Shown here in pieces: positions 22,267-32,835 of a DNA stretch of 64,000 bases; positions within the stretch are counted from its first letter, which is position 1; the number at the start of each line of letters is the position of its first letter. Below the pieces are notes generated by a model. The model was not told the origin of the DNA and searched no databases. It worked only from the letters and a program-made list of their open reading frames with translations. The DNA is from Psococerastis gibbosa. Its lineage: Eukaryota > Arthropoda > Insecta > Psocodea > Psocidae. The stretch spans positions 4,216,001 through 4,280,000 of the forward strand of contig OZ020485.1 of assembly GCA_963971405.1 (NCBI GenBank), read 5' to 3'. A program made the position numbers and the translations under genes.

Positions 22267-22639
22267 GCTCTATGTCTACTGTATTTCAATATACTGTATT
22301 ATAGTCGTGGCAGTAGAAGCAGTGGCAACAGGCAGTTGACGAGCTGTTGACGTGTGACGTGATATTTAATTAGGCGGCTCTCTCATCATCTGCCGCCAAC
22401 AGTTGGTGCCCATCATCGTTTGACGATAATTGAAGTACTTCAACTTAAAATGGAAATTGAGGCGCGTGACAGCCAAGATAACGCGCGTTCAAAATAAAAA
22501 CAAAACGTCCACTTCAAATATATTTTTCTACAGCATTTATTTAATGATTGAAAATTGATTGCATTTTTAAGTACGCTTGTCAGTCAACCAATGTACGAAC
22601 AGTGATATGAACTTGTGAGAGAATGATGTGATGAATACT

Positions 22640-23200
22640 TGTAGAGAGAGTGGGAAATTTTTGGTACTATATCCATCGATATAGTGCACAAGTTCGCAGA
22701 CGATACTACGCTGATCATAACTGGTCCTTCAATAGAAGAAACTGCGATAAAGCGCACAAAAAAACTGGATTACATAAGACTCGAATTTGCCACACATGGG
22801 CTCTTGCTAAACGAAACAAAAATGCAACCAGCAGTATTCTCTAACACCCAACCTGAGCCTGACATACTATACCCACGTATAGCAGGACAACAAGTAGCTG
22901 ACACCGACAGCGTCAGATTCTTAGTAATGCTTAAACTTAAACTTTAAACTGGAACAAACACGTGGCTGACTTATTAAAACATCTAAATAGTGGCCTCTTT
23001 GTAGTGCCTTAGTTCTGTGTATCCTCTGGATGATACTCTCCAGACCTACCACTCGCTTGTAATGAGCCGTATAAACTGCGTTATATTACGGGTGGGACCT
23101 CCAGCTCCGTAGGGAACATGGACGCTGTACTTATGCTCCAAAAGCACTATGACTACAACAGTGGCGGATTTACCAATATGCAACTGAGGCAAAAGCCTAC
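22640..23200 (+). pseudogene. LINE reverse transcriptase fragment (CR1/L2-like) with FADDTTL
   Basis: The frame 22684-22947 reads HKFADDTTLIITGPSIEET, then FATHGLLLNETKMQPAVFS. FADD is the catalytic motif of domain C and LNETKMQ matches the domain D LN..KT pattern. After a short shift, NKHVADLLKHLNSGLFVV-like and CNEPYKLRYI-like sequence and MLQKHYDYN extend the match to about 23160. Frames change at least twice and the N-terminal palm is missing, so this is a dead fragment. Clade by resemblance only. Confidence 0.78.
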
Positions 23201-24619
23201 ATCCACGCGCGCGTACATTAAAGATTAAACATTAAAGACGTAAGGAATTCCAGCAAGCAGGAACAATTACAGGATTTAGGAGTGCTGTCTATTGAAGCAG
23301 ACCTAACGCAGGCAACAGATTATACAGGTATACCGGGCTTAGTAGTTTTGCGCGGTTGTCTAATCATGAATCCGAAGGCGTAATCTACACTGCCCATTCA
23401 GGGTCAATAACCCAAACATGAGGTATGTTGTAGGTTCAGACAGGAGTCAATGGAACAGACAACAGACACTGCCGTAGGGGCCCCCTACTAGGGGGTATGG
23501 GATAATGAGGGTCCCTTTACAACAGGTGTTCTTGTCTCCACATTCCAAACCTTTTTATGTTTGTTGTTTATAATACGGCACATCTGTACTATGCGTAAGT
23601 CTTCCATTGTGATTTTTAATGGGCTGACGCTTAGGGAGAGGATGTTTGTGCATTATATTCACTATACAGTACCTGTGTATTGTAAGATTTGACCTTTCCC
23701 AGTTCTTATTTGCTGCCGCTCCACCTCACCTTACCCTTTCTGGGTAGCTACCTAAGGGAAAGAGGGGTTGATCCACCTTACTGTTCATTGTGTGTGTTGA
23801 GAGGGGTTCGTTTAAACTACAGGTGTTCATGCTGCGCTTCCGTATTACAAACCTTTTTATATTTGTTTATTATTGAGCACTTTATTAATTGGATAATCCT
23901 TCTATTGTACGACGTAATAGTAGTATACCTACTAGAACCAGGGTGTTTATCCATTATATTCATTGTGCAGTCTCTTTTATGTAAGAGTGGAAATGTTTCA
24001 GTTTTCCTAGCTTTTATTGCTTCTTTGGGTCGGCACCTACATACCTAATTATTTCTATGTAGCAACCTACTAGAAGCAGGAGGTGCGTCCCCTGAATGGT
24101 ATACCACATGACGTGTTGAGACTTGAGAGGGTTGGCAGGGAACATAATGGGGCATGATAACGCGCTGAGACTAACAGTCAGTCTGTCAGTCCTGGTCACC
24201 TCCGAATTAATTGTTTGACTTTTCAATGTTCCCCATGTGGTTCGGAATCCTTTATAATTTTATAATCAGGAGGTCCACCATGTCAGTCAACTCCCCTTCT
24301 CCCCGAGGAGAAGGAGTTTGCTCTTGGGGTGCCTCAAGTTAAGATACAGACTCAATCCCCCAGCCAGGATGACAGGGTTGCTTAAAGCTGAAATATTGAA
24401 AGCAGCCGTTGGAAAAACGAACTTGCGTTGAGAGGGGTTTCTTTTACAGCAGGAGCCTTCGTGTTCCATACCTTATGATATTTTTACTGTACGCGCCAAG
24501 TCATTGCGTATTCCTAACATAATACGTTTTAATAGTTGTATGCCTACTACGGGCTACAGCTAGGGTGTTTATTTAATATATTCAGTGTGCTGTGTTAGCC
24601 GACTCCCTGCAAAACCACA

Positions 24620-24770
24620 TTGCTTTCCAATTTATACGTAGTATAAGGAAAGCTTTCTGACGGTCGAAATTTTCGATTCCGAGATTTCAATGGATTTACA
24701 CGTTTTAAGGTCCCAGGAACCCAAAAAAGTGGTTTTTACGAAATGTCTGTCTGTCTGTCTGTCTGTCTGC

Positions 24771-24810
<40 letters not shown>

Positions 24811-25572
24811 TCGTTGATGTCCTGGCAAACTACTCGGTCCATTTTGATGAAATTTGGCATGTAGGTTCACAAAAATCATGCCTCGGGACTATTTTTTTTT
24901 TATTTGGGGTTAACTCAATTTGGGGGGGGGGGGGGGGGTTTATTCTCAAAAAACTCCAAAAAAACGTCAAAAAAATTATTTCCCGAAAACGGCTCCAACG
25001 ATTTCTTTTAAATTCTCATATATTGTAGTTGTTATTAATGTTGATAAAATGCGGGGGGTCACTTGCCCCTTGATAGTTTGCTTCGGGGGGTAAAAAAATA
25101 AAAATATGTAAATTTTAATGAAAAATGACTAAAAAATAATTTTTCTGCGAAACCTTTCTATCGATGATTTCTACCTTCAGGTATGTTTTAAGTGTTAAAT
25201 TGAGTAACGAAACCACCTGCTTTCCCAAAAAATATTTGGCTTTGCACAAAAAATTATTTTTTGAAAAAATGTTAGAAAATTCGCGCTCAAATGCATTGAG
25301 TGCCCTGCCAGTATTGCTGTGTGGTAATGTGTTGGTCTGACTTATCTAGAATTTACCTCACCTCCAGTGACGTCAGGTGGACCCCCCCCCCCCGAAATAA
25401 CGGAAATTTAACCACTGGAAAATTATTCACCATGAAATTACTCATATTCTCTATTTACTAATGTGCGTCAAATGGCCTACCAGCCAAGGACGGGCGTTGG
25501 CTGAAGAAGAAGAAGAAGATCTACTTATGTTGATAAATTGGAAAGCATGTTCGAGTAAACTCGGACCGGTTC
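24620..25572 (+). mobile_element. 950-bp inverted-ended element with GTCT microsatellite
   Basis: Begins ttgctttccaatttatacg and, near the right end, has the inverse gataaattggaaagcatgtt followed by cgagtaaactcggaccggtt. Shares ggtcgaaattttcgattccg, ttacacgttttaaggtccca and ggaacccaaaaaagtgg with a reverse copy at 29544-30392 and a shorter one at 60197-60665. A G/C tract pair lies inside. No coding frame. Superfamily unknown. Confidence 0.8.
24741..24812 (+). repeat. GTCT tetranucleotide microsatellite
   Basis: Runs of gtct with few interruptions inside the 950-bp element. The reverse copy has a GACA run at 30241-30268 and the third copy a degenerate run near 60345, so the microsatellite is part of the element. 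Confidence 0.9.
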
Positions 25573-25702
25573 ATTTCCAATTCTTGCTGATGCCTTCCCG
25601 CTTAACACGTCTTCCTAAGTAGCCACAAACGTGGAACAGGAGGTTCATCCTCAATAGTGTTGTGTGTGTTAAGAAGGGTTCCTTTTGCAACAGGTGTTTT
25701 TG

Positions 25703-25745
25703 TGAATGAATGAATGGAATGAATGAATAAATGAATGAATGAAAA
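25703..25745 (+). repeat. AATG tetranucleotide microsatellite
   Basis: Imperfect aatg repeats followed by aaaatcgcctttatttcaggcaa, inserted inside the last tandem block about 270 bp before the Ig2 exon. This looks like the tail of a small retroposed fragment. Confidence 0.8.
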
Positions 25746-26013
25746 TCGCCTTTATTTCAGGCAAGCTATCGCGCATTCGAACCTTTTTGTTGTTTGTTTA
25801 CTTTAAAGCAAATAGTTCTTCCATTGTGTGGTGTGGCGTTTAGTTCTTTTAGAGCCTACTAGGCACCGAATTTTATTAATATAATTATTGCAGGTGTATT
25901 CATTGCAGCCTACTATATGCCTGTTTATTGTTAGATTCAAACTTGTCCTTTTCTTGTTCATACTGCTGCCAGTAGGTGGAACCGTCAAGTTCATGTTTAT
26001 CATCTTGTTCTAG

Positions 26014-26206
26014 ATGGGACACCTAGACGTAACAGTTCCCCCAGATTTCATAGCAGAAGAGACTTCGGGGGACATGATGGTACCGGAAGGAGGAACAGTT
26101 AAGCTTACGTGTCGCGCGCGTGGCTATCCCCAGCCCCACGTCACGTGGCGTCGGGAAGACAGTGGCGACATCATTATAAAGGAGGCCAATGGTAGCAAAA
26201 CCAAAG
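26014..26206 (+). CDS. DIP/Lachesin-like Ig protein, exon encoding start of Ig2
   Basis: Second exon of the gene seen here. The frame continues in phase 0 from 12519, adding residues 63-126 and the first base of codon 127. It starts MGHLDVTVPPDF; the methionine is internal, because the base before it completes an acceptor (catcttgttctag). Ig2 features are the first cysteine in VKLTCRARGYPQP (residue 95) and the core tryptophan in VTWRRED (residue 107), the CKARGYPEP...WRRED pattern typical of DIP/Lachesin Ig2. One N-glycosylation sequon, NGS, lies at residue 121. The donor gtaggg follows 26206. The 2.5 kb of intron just upstream is a diverged tandem array. The exon itself is intact. Confidence 0.94.
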
Positions 26207-26302
26207 GTAGGGCATGACCTTCTTATTCTGATTCAAATTTCATTGTCTATATTGTAGCCTAATTTCGCCAAGGTCTGTGAATCTGGTCGGTACACACGGA
26301 AT

Positions 26303-26505
26303 TCTTATGGAAGAGTAATAACGCAATAATCCACAGTAAAATAAGTTATTAATATGACCGATTTCGGATACAATCAATCATCAGATAAACACATAAAGAT
26401 AAGATAAAGATAAACACATCTTAAAGATGATGGATTGCATCCGAAACCGGTCATAGTAATAAATTATTTTACTGTGGATCATTGCGTTATTACTCTTCCA
26501 TAAGA
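26303..26505. mobile_element. palindromic MITE just after the Ig2 exon
   Basis: Left arm tcttatggaagagtaataac, cgcaataatccacagtaaaa, gaccgatttcggatacaatc; the right arm is the inverse (gattgcatccgaaaccggtc, ttttactgtggatcattgcg, ttattactcttccataaga). The centre is a short aaagataaacacat repeat. It starts about 100 bp past the donor of the exon at 26206. Family not identified. Confidence 0.82.
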
Positions 26506-26739
26506 TCTTCCCTAAGTTCCACGAAGTCACCAAGGAAACTCTCACAGGGGTACACACGGATAATCCGCTGAAAAATTTGTCATGGGAACTAGTGGCCAGG
26601 TGATTGGTTGGTGCAAAAAATCTATTTCTGAACGCACTTCAGATGATTTCTAGGTTACTGGCATGTCACTGGTGCGTCGATGGGAAAAGGTGTACCTGTG
26701 ACAAGTCAGTGACAAAAATCTGCTGAAATAAACTCTGGG

Positions 26740-26922
26740 CGAGGCCGTAGCCAGAATTTTTTTTCGGGGGAGGGGGGGGGTTTCAGAAAATTCATTGGAT
26801 ATTACATAGTAGTTTTTATTTTTCCTATCAAAATCCGATTCTATCTAGTGTCAAGCCATTTCATTTCGGGGGGGAGGGAGTTTGAACCACCATGAACCCC
26901 CCCCCCCTTGGCTACGGCCTTG
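26740..26922. mobile_element. G-rich hAT-type MITE (183 bp)
   Basis: Ends cgaggccgtagccagaa and ttggctacggccttg are inverted. A perfect 8-bp duplication actctggg lies at 26732-26739 and 26923-26930. Contains one G tract, a second G-rich run and one C tract, with tctatctagtgtcaag inside. Confidence 0.95.
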
Positions 26923-27129
26923 ACTCTGGGTGACGAGCCCGTTAACTCCAATGAGTAATGACAAATGGGTTTCGTACTGGGCCATACTTTTGTCTTCCTT
27001 CAATCTTGTATTTCAGTTTTCAAGGCTCATGCAGCAGTCTAAAAAAAAAAAAAAAAAAAAAAAATACTTGTACCAGCTTCTTCAAGCTTTTTGGTAGATA
27101 GATAGATAGAAAACCGTATATTTCTCAAC

Positions 27130-28230
27130 AACATTTCTCAGACCTAGGTCTCATCATTACAAGAAAGCAAGAGATTATTCAGCCATCATTATTTCGCACA
27201 TTGTCATGGATGGCTCTTTAGTGTCAGGGCTTCTGAAGTTTCTAACCCCTCTCAAAGTCATATAATAATAAAACTATCTCGTCATCAACCCTCATTCCAG
27301 CCAGATTCAAAATTTGTGAGTTGGAGGGAAGAAATTATATACCAGTCACAATCTGTCAAGGATAGATCCAACCCATTTGGGGGTAGATGTGGGTCAGAGT
27401 AGAACAAACATGCTATGTAGTATCGATTAAATTAGAGATAAATTGACCTACAATAGATTGACTAAATTGGGGGGGGGGGGTAGTTGTATTTTGTAGTCGG
27501 GACCCAGGCCTCAATTTGGGCCCATAGCTCTCACAGTCGCACTAGTCGAGCCCCACTGCTTCAGCGAATTTCGCCATGGCCACGGGTTTTAAACTACTGG
27601 AGCCCAGCCATCAGTAGCAATAGTGCACCCCAGATGTTCGAGTCTTGGGCGCCAGATCACGTGGCACTCGGCGAGAATGTGCCATCCCCTTTCGGCCTTC
27701 ATCGCACATGTCGGGACATATTATTGTCCACTTGCACACCGATCCGGGCGAGGTGATTCCCGAAATGGTAACAACCCCGTCTATGGTCACAATTATATTT
27801 CTCAGACATTTCTAGTTGATAGTTAACTCATATCCAACCACCCCCTTTTGACGGCTTTTGATAGCTATGAATTTTACAAGAAAAAAATCATAAAATTAAA
27901 GCTGTTTCGTTATTGAGAGGTTTAGCCAGTTTCGAAATTGCTTGGTTAGCCGGAAGAGACTACCTACTTGAGCGTCATTAGTCATCGTGTCGGAGAACTT
28001 CCGATGTCACTACTTCCACCGACTACCGACCATCTCTTGGCGGTATGTTGTGGCTATCACACCAAGCTAGCATATACCTGGTTACTTGAAACTGTCGTGT
28101 TATCTGCCCTCTAAATGTCCAGCCGGATTCAAAATTGGGCGGGCTGGCGGGAAGAGATTACTTGGCCGTCATTTCTCTCGCTGTCAGAGATCTCTAGTTG
28201 TCAGGGAGAGTTGTACGGGCTCCTTTGATA
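27130..28230. repeat. faint local repeats in the Ig2 intron
   Basis: Three diverged stretches share the order cagccggattcaaaattg...gg(a/c)gggaagagattac...cgtcatt...gtcagggag: about 27297-27345 with 27205-27230, 27915-28000, and 28118-28205. Similarity is low and boundaries are unclear. Between them the frame 27484-27756 shows no known domain. Confidence 0.4.
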
Positions 28231-28934
28231 TGGGGTCGTGTGTGGAATTCTAATTCGACACTTTCCGCTCAGCTCTACATCTCTTTTCTTTGAGCCCAAA
28301 AACAACTTTGCTGGCAACTTGGAAAATTGTTTCTTTTTTTATTTCTTCTCTCCCGCAACGGCAGAATATGCTTGTGTTATAATATTTTGGGAAGTTAGAC
28401 GGGAGTTTTCGTAGAATCGCAACTAACCTGTCGTAATTTACGCGTGTCAGCCTTGTATAGGTGGGACTAGAGAAGATATTGGAGTAAATTAATTAATTTT
28501 ATTAATTGCATTCAAAATTTTCATTTTAGAAAAATTAAGTTGCTGAACCATTCCAGATTAACTCTCAAAATTGACCTAATCATAAAAATGCAGAAAGTAC
28601 TTCGGAGTCAGAATTTGCGGTTGGACGTTAGATTGAGAACGGTCAAAGGTTATGTGTTCCCAATCGTTTGATATGGTATAGACTATGGAGTATAGAGAGG
28701 TTGACTTTGGCAAAAGCCATATGAAGAACAGAATCAGTGGATTTATATTGAAATGTGGGTATACAGACGAATGCTGCGCCTATCCTGGAGAGATCGTGTT
28801 TCTAATGCTGTGGCGAATGAATACAGAAGTCGAGGCACTGCTGACGGTTAAGAAACTGAAACTAACGTACTTCGGCCATGAGATCTCTTGAACTTGTTCA
28901 ATGAGGCTGCGAATTTCATGACTCACCTCCCACT
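28230..28934. other. intronic sequence, weak LINE-like trace
   Basis: The frame near 28700-28870 reads MKNRISGFILKCG, CYPGEIVFLML-like and VEALLTVKKLKLTYFGHEIS. The last part resembles the K.RKLRYFGHI. segment of RTE-like LINEs. The match is too short to annotate further. Confidence 0.4.
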
Positions 28935-29078
28935 GCATTTTCTGCCCATGTTTCGAAGGTCACATGTAAAGCAGGCGGTCTCGGGCATTTCAAGGTAGGG
29001 CTTTATAGGCCTTACTCCGCTTCAGGTTGGCTTAGTAATAGAACAAAGAGTAATTATTTATTTCTTTAATTATTTATG
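28935..29078 (+). mobile_element. SINE family 1, 5'-truncated and diverged
   Basis: Contains cattttctgcccatgtttcg, catgtaaagcaggcggtctc, gggctttataggccttactc and ggcttagtaatagaac with a TTAT tail. The head is missing. Confidence 0.8.
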
Positions 29079-29461
29079 CTGAAGTAACGCAAATCTCCCT
29101 AATACATGTAATTCACCTACTGCAGAAAAAGTAGAGTAGCAAACAAAACAGGTGCAACTCATCCCCAGCTAGTGAACTGCCAAACCGAAGCAGCGGCCCC
29201 GTATAGCTATACAAAATATTATAAATTCCAAGCGCTTGACTGGTTAATATAATAAATTCCAAACCGACTCCACAAAAAATGACAAGTTACCGGAAGTTAT
29301 CCCTTTTTCGGCAAAATTTGTAAGAATCAAAAATGGAATTTGCAGTCGCGGTGGCGGAAGGACATTGCCTGGAGGTCTCTAGAAAAAAGAGAAGTGACGT
29401 TTGGAAGGAAAACTGCCGCTAAAATTCAAACATGACCAGTTAACCCGAATACACCAGTGCA

Positions 29462-30570
29462 GGGGTTCCCAAACTGTGGTCCACAGACATATATCAGGTG
29501 GTTCACGGGCCAAAGTAACAAATATTGGAAATTTGAAATAAGAGAACCGGTCCGAGTTTACTCGAACATGCTTTCCAATTTATCAAAATTAGTAGATAGA
29601 GAAAATGAGTAATTTCATGGTAAATAATTTTCCTATGGTAAAATTTCCGATATCTCGGGGGGGGGGGGGGCCACCTGACGTCACTGGAGGTGAGGTAAAT
29701 TCTAGATAGGTCAGACCAACACGCATTACCACACAGCAATACTGGCAGGGCACGCAATGCATTTGAGCGTGAATTTTCTATCATTTTTTCAAAAAAACAT
29801 TTTTTTTTACAAAACCAAATACTTTTCTGGGAAAGCAACCTGTCCGGTTTCGTTACTCAACTTAACACCTAAAACATACCTGAAGGTAGAAATCATCGAT
29901 AGAAAGGTTTCACAAAAAAATTATTTTTTAGTCATTTTTCATTGAAATTTAGTTATTTTTATTTTTTTACCCCCAGAAGTAACCTATGAAGGGGCAAGCG
30001 ACCCCCCGCATTTCGTTAACAATAATAACGACTACAATATATGTGAATTTAAAAAAAATCGTTGGAGCCGTTTTAGAGAAATAATTTTTTTAGACGTTTT
30101 CTTGGAGTTTTTTGAGAATAAAACCCCCCCAAATTAAATTAGCCCCAAATAAAAGAAACACTGTTCCGAGGTATGATTTTTGTGAACCTACATGCCGAAT
30201 TTCATCAAAATCGACCGAGTAGTTTGCCCGGAAATCGACGCACAGACAGACAGACAGACAGACAGACATTTCGTAAAAACCACTTTTTTGGGTTCCTGGG
30301 ACCTTAAAACGTGTAAATCCGTTGAAATCTCGGAATCGAAAATTTCGACCGTCACAAAGCTTTCCTTATACTACGTATAAATTGGAAAGCAAAAATGCAG
30401 TAAGTCTTGGCATTGAACTACAAAATCTGCCCGTTACCAGTTCCAAACATTTAATCAAATATTAGCACGTAATCTTAGGCACAAGCTAATACTTAATCTT
30501 GATCCAAGAATTTAAACATTTTCCTATCACAGCCATTAGGGTCCACGGAAAATCATAAAATAATCTAGTT
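29462..30570. mobile_element. hAT-type MITE split by the 950-bp element
   Basis: The left part starts caggggttcccaaactgtgg at about 29460 and runs to about 29543. It resumes after 30392 with gcagtaagtcttggcattga, ccagttccaaacatttaatc and tcctatcacagccatt, parallel to 6900-7080. The right terminus is lost near 30560, where a ataatctagttgatcattaa direct repeat (30560 and 30605) follows. Confidence 0.8.
29544..30392 (-). mobile_element. 950-bp-family element, reverse copy nested in a hAT MITE
   Basis: Starts gaaccggtccgagtttactc and ends cgtataaattggaaagcaa, the inverse of 24620-25572. Carries the GACA run, the aacccaaaaaagtgg inverse and one G tract beside ccacctgacgtcactggagg. The order shows that it entered the hAT MITE after that MITE had landed. 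Confidence 0.85.
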
Positions 30571-30701
30571 GATCATTAAATAATCATGATCATTGATCAT
30601 AAAATAATCTAGTTGATCATTAAAGTACAGTTATGGTCTGACATTCCTTCACGCTATTTTAAAGGCCCTATGCATTCAACTGAGTTTTGAGTATACGAAC
30701 C

Positions 30702-30928
30702 TAAATAAATAAATAAATAAGGACTTTTTTGATCTATTACTAAGCCAACCTAGCGGAGTTAGGGCTATAAAGCCCTCTCTTACACTCAAATAGGAAGGCC
30801 CGGGACCGCCTGCTTTACATGCCCTCCGAAGCATAGTAGGGTCAGAAAATGTAGGAAGTGTAGGACTCGAACCAACAACCTTTCGGGTGAAAGTCAGAGT
30901 CCTTACCACTACTCTACATGTCCTGACT
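30702..30928 (-). mobile_element. SINE family 1, full-length reverse copy
   Basis: TAAATAAATAA tail at 30702-30720, then ttactaagccaacctagcgg, cgggaccgcctgctttacat, aggactcgaaccaacaacct (B box, reversed) and ctctacatgtcctgact. Contains a small extra tagtaggg after gaagca. Confidence 0.88.
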
Positions 30929-31093
30929 ATAGTATACGACCCCGGTAGAATCATAATCAGTATAGAGATTATATTGATCAGTAGAAGTACAATAGCAACA
31001 AAGCACAGCCAAAGCCAGAAACCCTTATGACATAAAGCTAACAGACGTATTAGAGAGGGTCCCCAGGTCAAAGCCAGTGGGATAGTACCGGAA

Positions 31094-31277
31094 GGCGCCC
31101 ATTGCAATGACCGGCTAGGGCTATTTCCAAAAACAGTGACGTGGTAGCAGACATTCAAGACTTACGTTGCGTTTCCACCGATCTCGCATTGCAGAATGCA
31201 AATGACATTGACGGAAATTAGAATTTTTCTTTTTATAGAAATCTATTAAAATGTTTGTTCTTAACATATCCCATGAC
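31094..31277. mobile_element. PIF/Harbinger-type MITE, left half
   Basis: Starts ggcgcccattgcaatgaccg, follows the family through gcaaatgacattgacggaaa and stops at catatcccatgac. The right arm is deleted. Confidence 0.85.
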
Positions 31278-31878
31278 TCTCATGACTTCTCAACTCGCGT
31301 CGTAGTTTTCTTAGACTTTCTGATCGTATCCCTTCTCTCTTTGATAACCTAAAACAATAAAAAAAATTGATGCTACCTATAATTCAATTTGGTTTCACTT
31401 TCAAATCTAGATAATAGAAACTGCAGTTAGGGTTAAGGGGGCCCAACGCGGGAAATCCTTGGGTCTCTGCAGGCATTTGTTAGCTCTAATATATGCTTTT
31501 CTATAAGTTTTAACTGAGAAAGCTGTAAAAAATTGTAATTTGAAATGTGTTTTGTTATATGATATTGTAGGCTACATTTTACATAAATCTCCTGATTACC
31601 TACACACTCTAATGTTGGAACGGGTAATGTATTAATTTAAAGAAATCGGATTCAAATCGTAGATAAGAAATAAACAACCCAAATACCGGTATATCTTCGA
31701 TCAAATAAATATTAGAGCGTATAATCAGGGTCGTTAGATTACATTAGCATTGCAATATAGCAGAACATAGTGCATGCCTACATATAATTTAGATAGATAG
31801 ACAATCACACTTTCCAGTTTCTTCATGGTGATTGCTGAAAGACTGTGGCTTCTTCAATAGCATTCTTTTGCCTCATTA
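31278..31878. other. intronic sequence, nothing recognised
   Basis: No exon or matched repeat. Confidence 0.4.
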
Positions 31879-32262
31879 GGCACCGATTCCACCGACCGGC
31901 TAGGGCTAAATACAAAAACTGTGACGTGGTAGCAGAAATTCAAGACTTAGGCGGGGTTTCCACCGACCTCGCATTGCAGAATGCAAATGACATTGACGGA
32001 AATTTGAATTGTTCTTTTTATAGAAATCTATTAAAATGTTTGTCCTTAACATATCCCATGACGCCATTTTTTAATTTTAGTTTGTTTGTTTGTGATTTTA
32101 CTGTATGATCATTGATCAATTTTAACTATGGCATAGAGTAAAATAAACATTTCCGTCAATTCAGCAATGCGGGGTCGGTGGAAACGCCACCTAAGTCTTG
32201 AATGTCTGCTACCACGTCACCGTTTTTGGAAATAGCCCTAGCCGGTCAATAGAATGGGCGCC
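31879..32262. mobile_element. PIF/Harbinger-type MITE, complete
   Basis: Starts ggcaccgattccaccgaccg and ends tcaatagaatgggcgcc, with TTA at 31876-31878 and 32263-32265. Length 384 bp. After it, gacataatatgaacagacgt, agagagggtccccaggtcaa and gtgggatagtaccg repeat the sequence at 31029-31090 beside the neighbouring MITE copy, so a larger local duplication is present. Confidence 0.92.
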
Positions 32263-32265
32263 TTA

Positions 32266-32704
32266 TGACATAATATGAACAGACGTATTAGAGAGGGTCC
32301 CCAGGTCAAAGCTAGTGGGATAGTACCGAAACTAAGCCTTGCAGAGTACGGAAGACCTAAAAAAAACATACAACACAGAAAAAACAAATTCGTCACCTCA
32401 AGGTCAGGTGCTATTTTGCCACCCCCTCACCCCGCTCGTGAAGGGTCTGACACAAATGACCTCATACAGCCATGCGCTTTTGTAGGTTTACCAACGAAGA
32501 AAACGGTAAATGAATACCATGGCTGTTTTGAGAGGCGGATTCGGAATTTTCGATAGGGGCATATTTCAAAACAGGTACGAAATTATTATATTGGAGAGTT
32601 CCCGCCAAAAATACTTTTTGAATTTCTGGTGGGACTTGTCACATCTTCAACCGGTCTGATAAATCTTGCATACTTTATATAAACTTAATGCCGCCAAATA
32701 TCAG
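32266..32704. other. duplicated flank and unassigned sequence
   Basis: The first 60 bp repeat 31029-31090 (agagagggtccccaggtcaa and gggatagtaccg). The rest shows nothing recognised. Confidence 0.45.
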
Positions 32705-32835
32705 TGCCTTACACATTATATTGCAGTATTATGCGTTGTATATAGCAGCACTGAATTTAAATTAACTTTGGTTGAAGAGGTAACCTCCACGGTTGACCAC
32801 GAAATAACCAAAATTAGAGTATATAGAAATCAGTG
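32705..32835 (-). mobile_element. SINE family 3, 3' part
   Basis: Contains ttacacattatattgcagta, ttaactttggttgaagaggt and aaataaccaaaattagagta, matching the copy at 56648. The tRNA-like head is absent. Confidence 0.72.

Larger units (their letters stand above)
23500..26000. repeat. diverged tandem blocks before the Ig2 exon
   Basis: A block starting ggttc-ttt--aacaggtgtt, then ttccaaacctttttatgttt and gtttat, recurs at about 23509, 23805, 24436 and 25677. Later parts also align: gacctttcccagttcttatt (23690), tttcagttttcctagctttt (23995) and cttgtccttttcttgttcat (25946); gtgtttatccattatattca (23942), gtgtttatttaatatattca (24557). The last block abuts the acceptor at 26013. A 950-bp transposon interrupts the array at 24620-25572. 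Confidence 0.72.

Noticed and set aside
24690-25028. 112-codon frame with repeated SVCL residues
   Set aside because: It is translation of the GTCT microsatellite inside a transposon.
26014-26016. ATG as a translation start for the Ig2 exon
   Set aside because: It directly follows an acceptor tag and the frame continues from the Ig1 exon; the methionine is internal.
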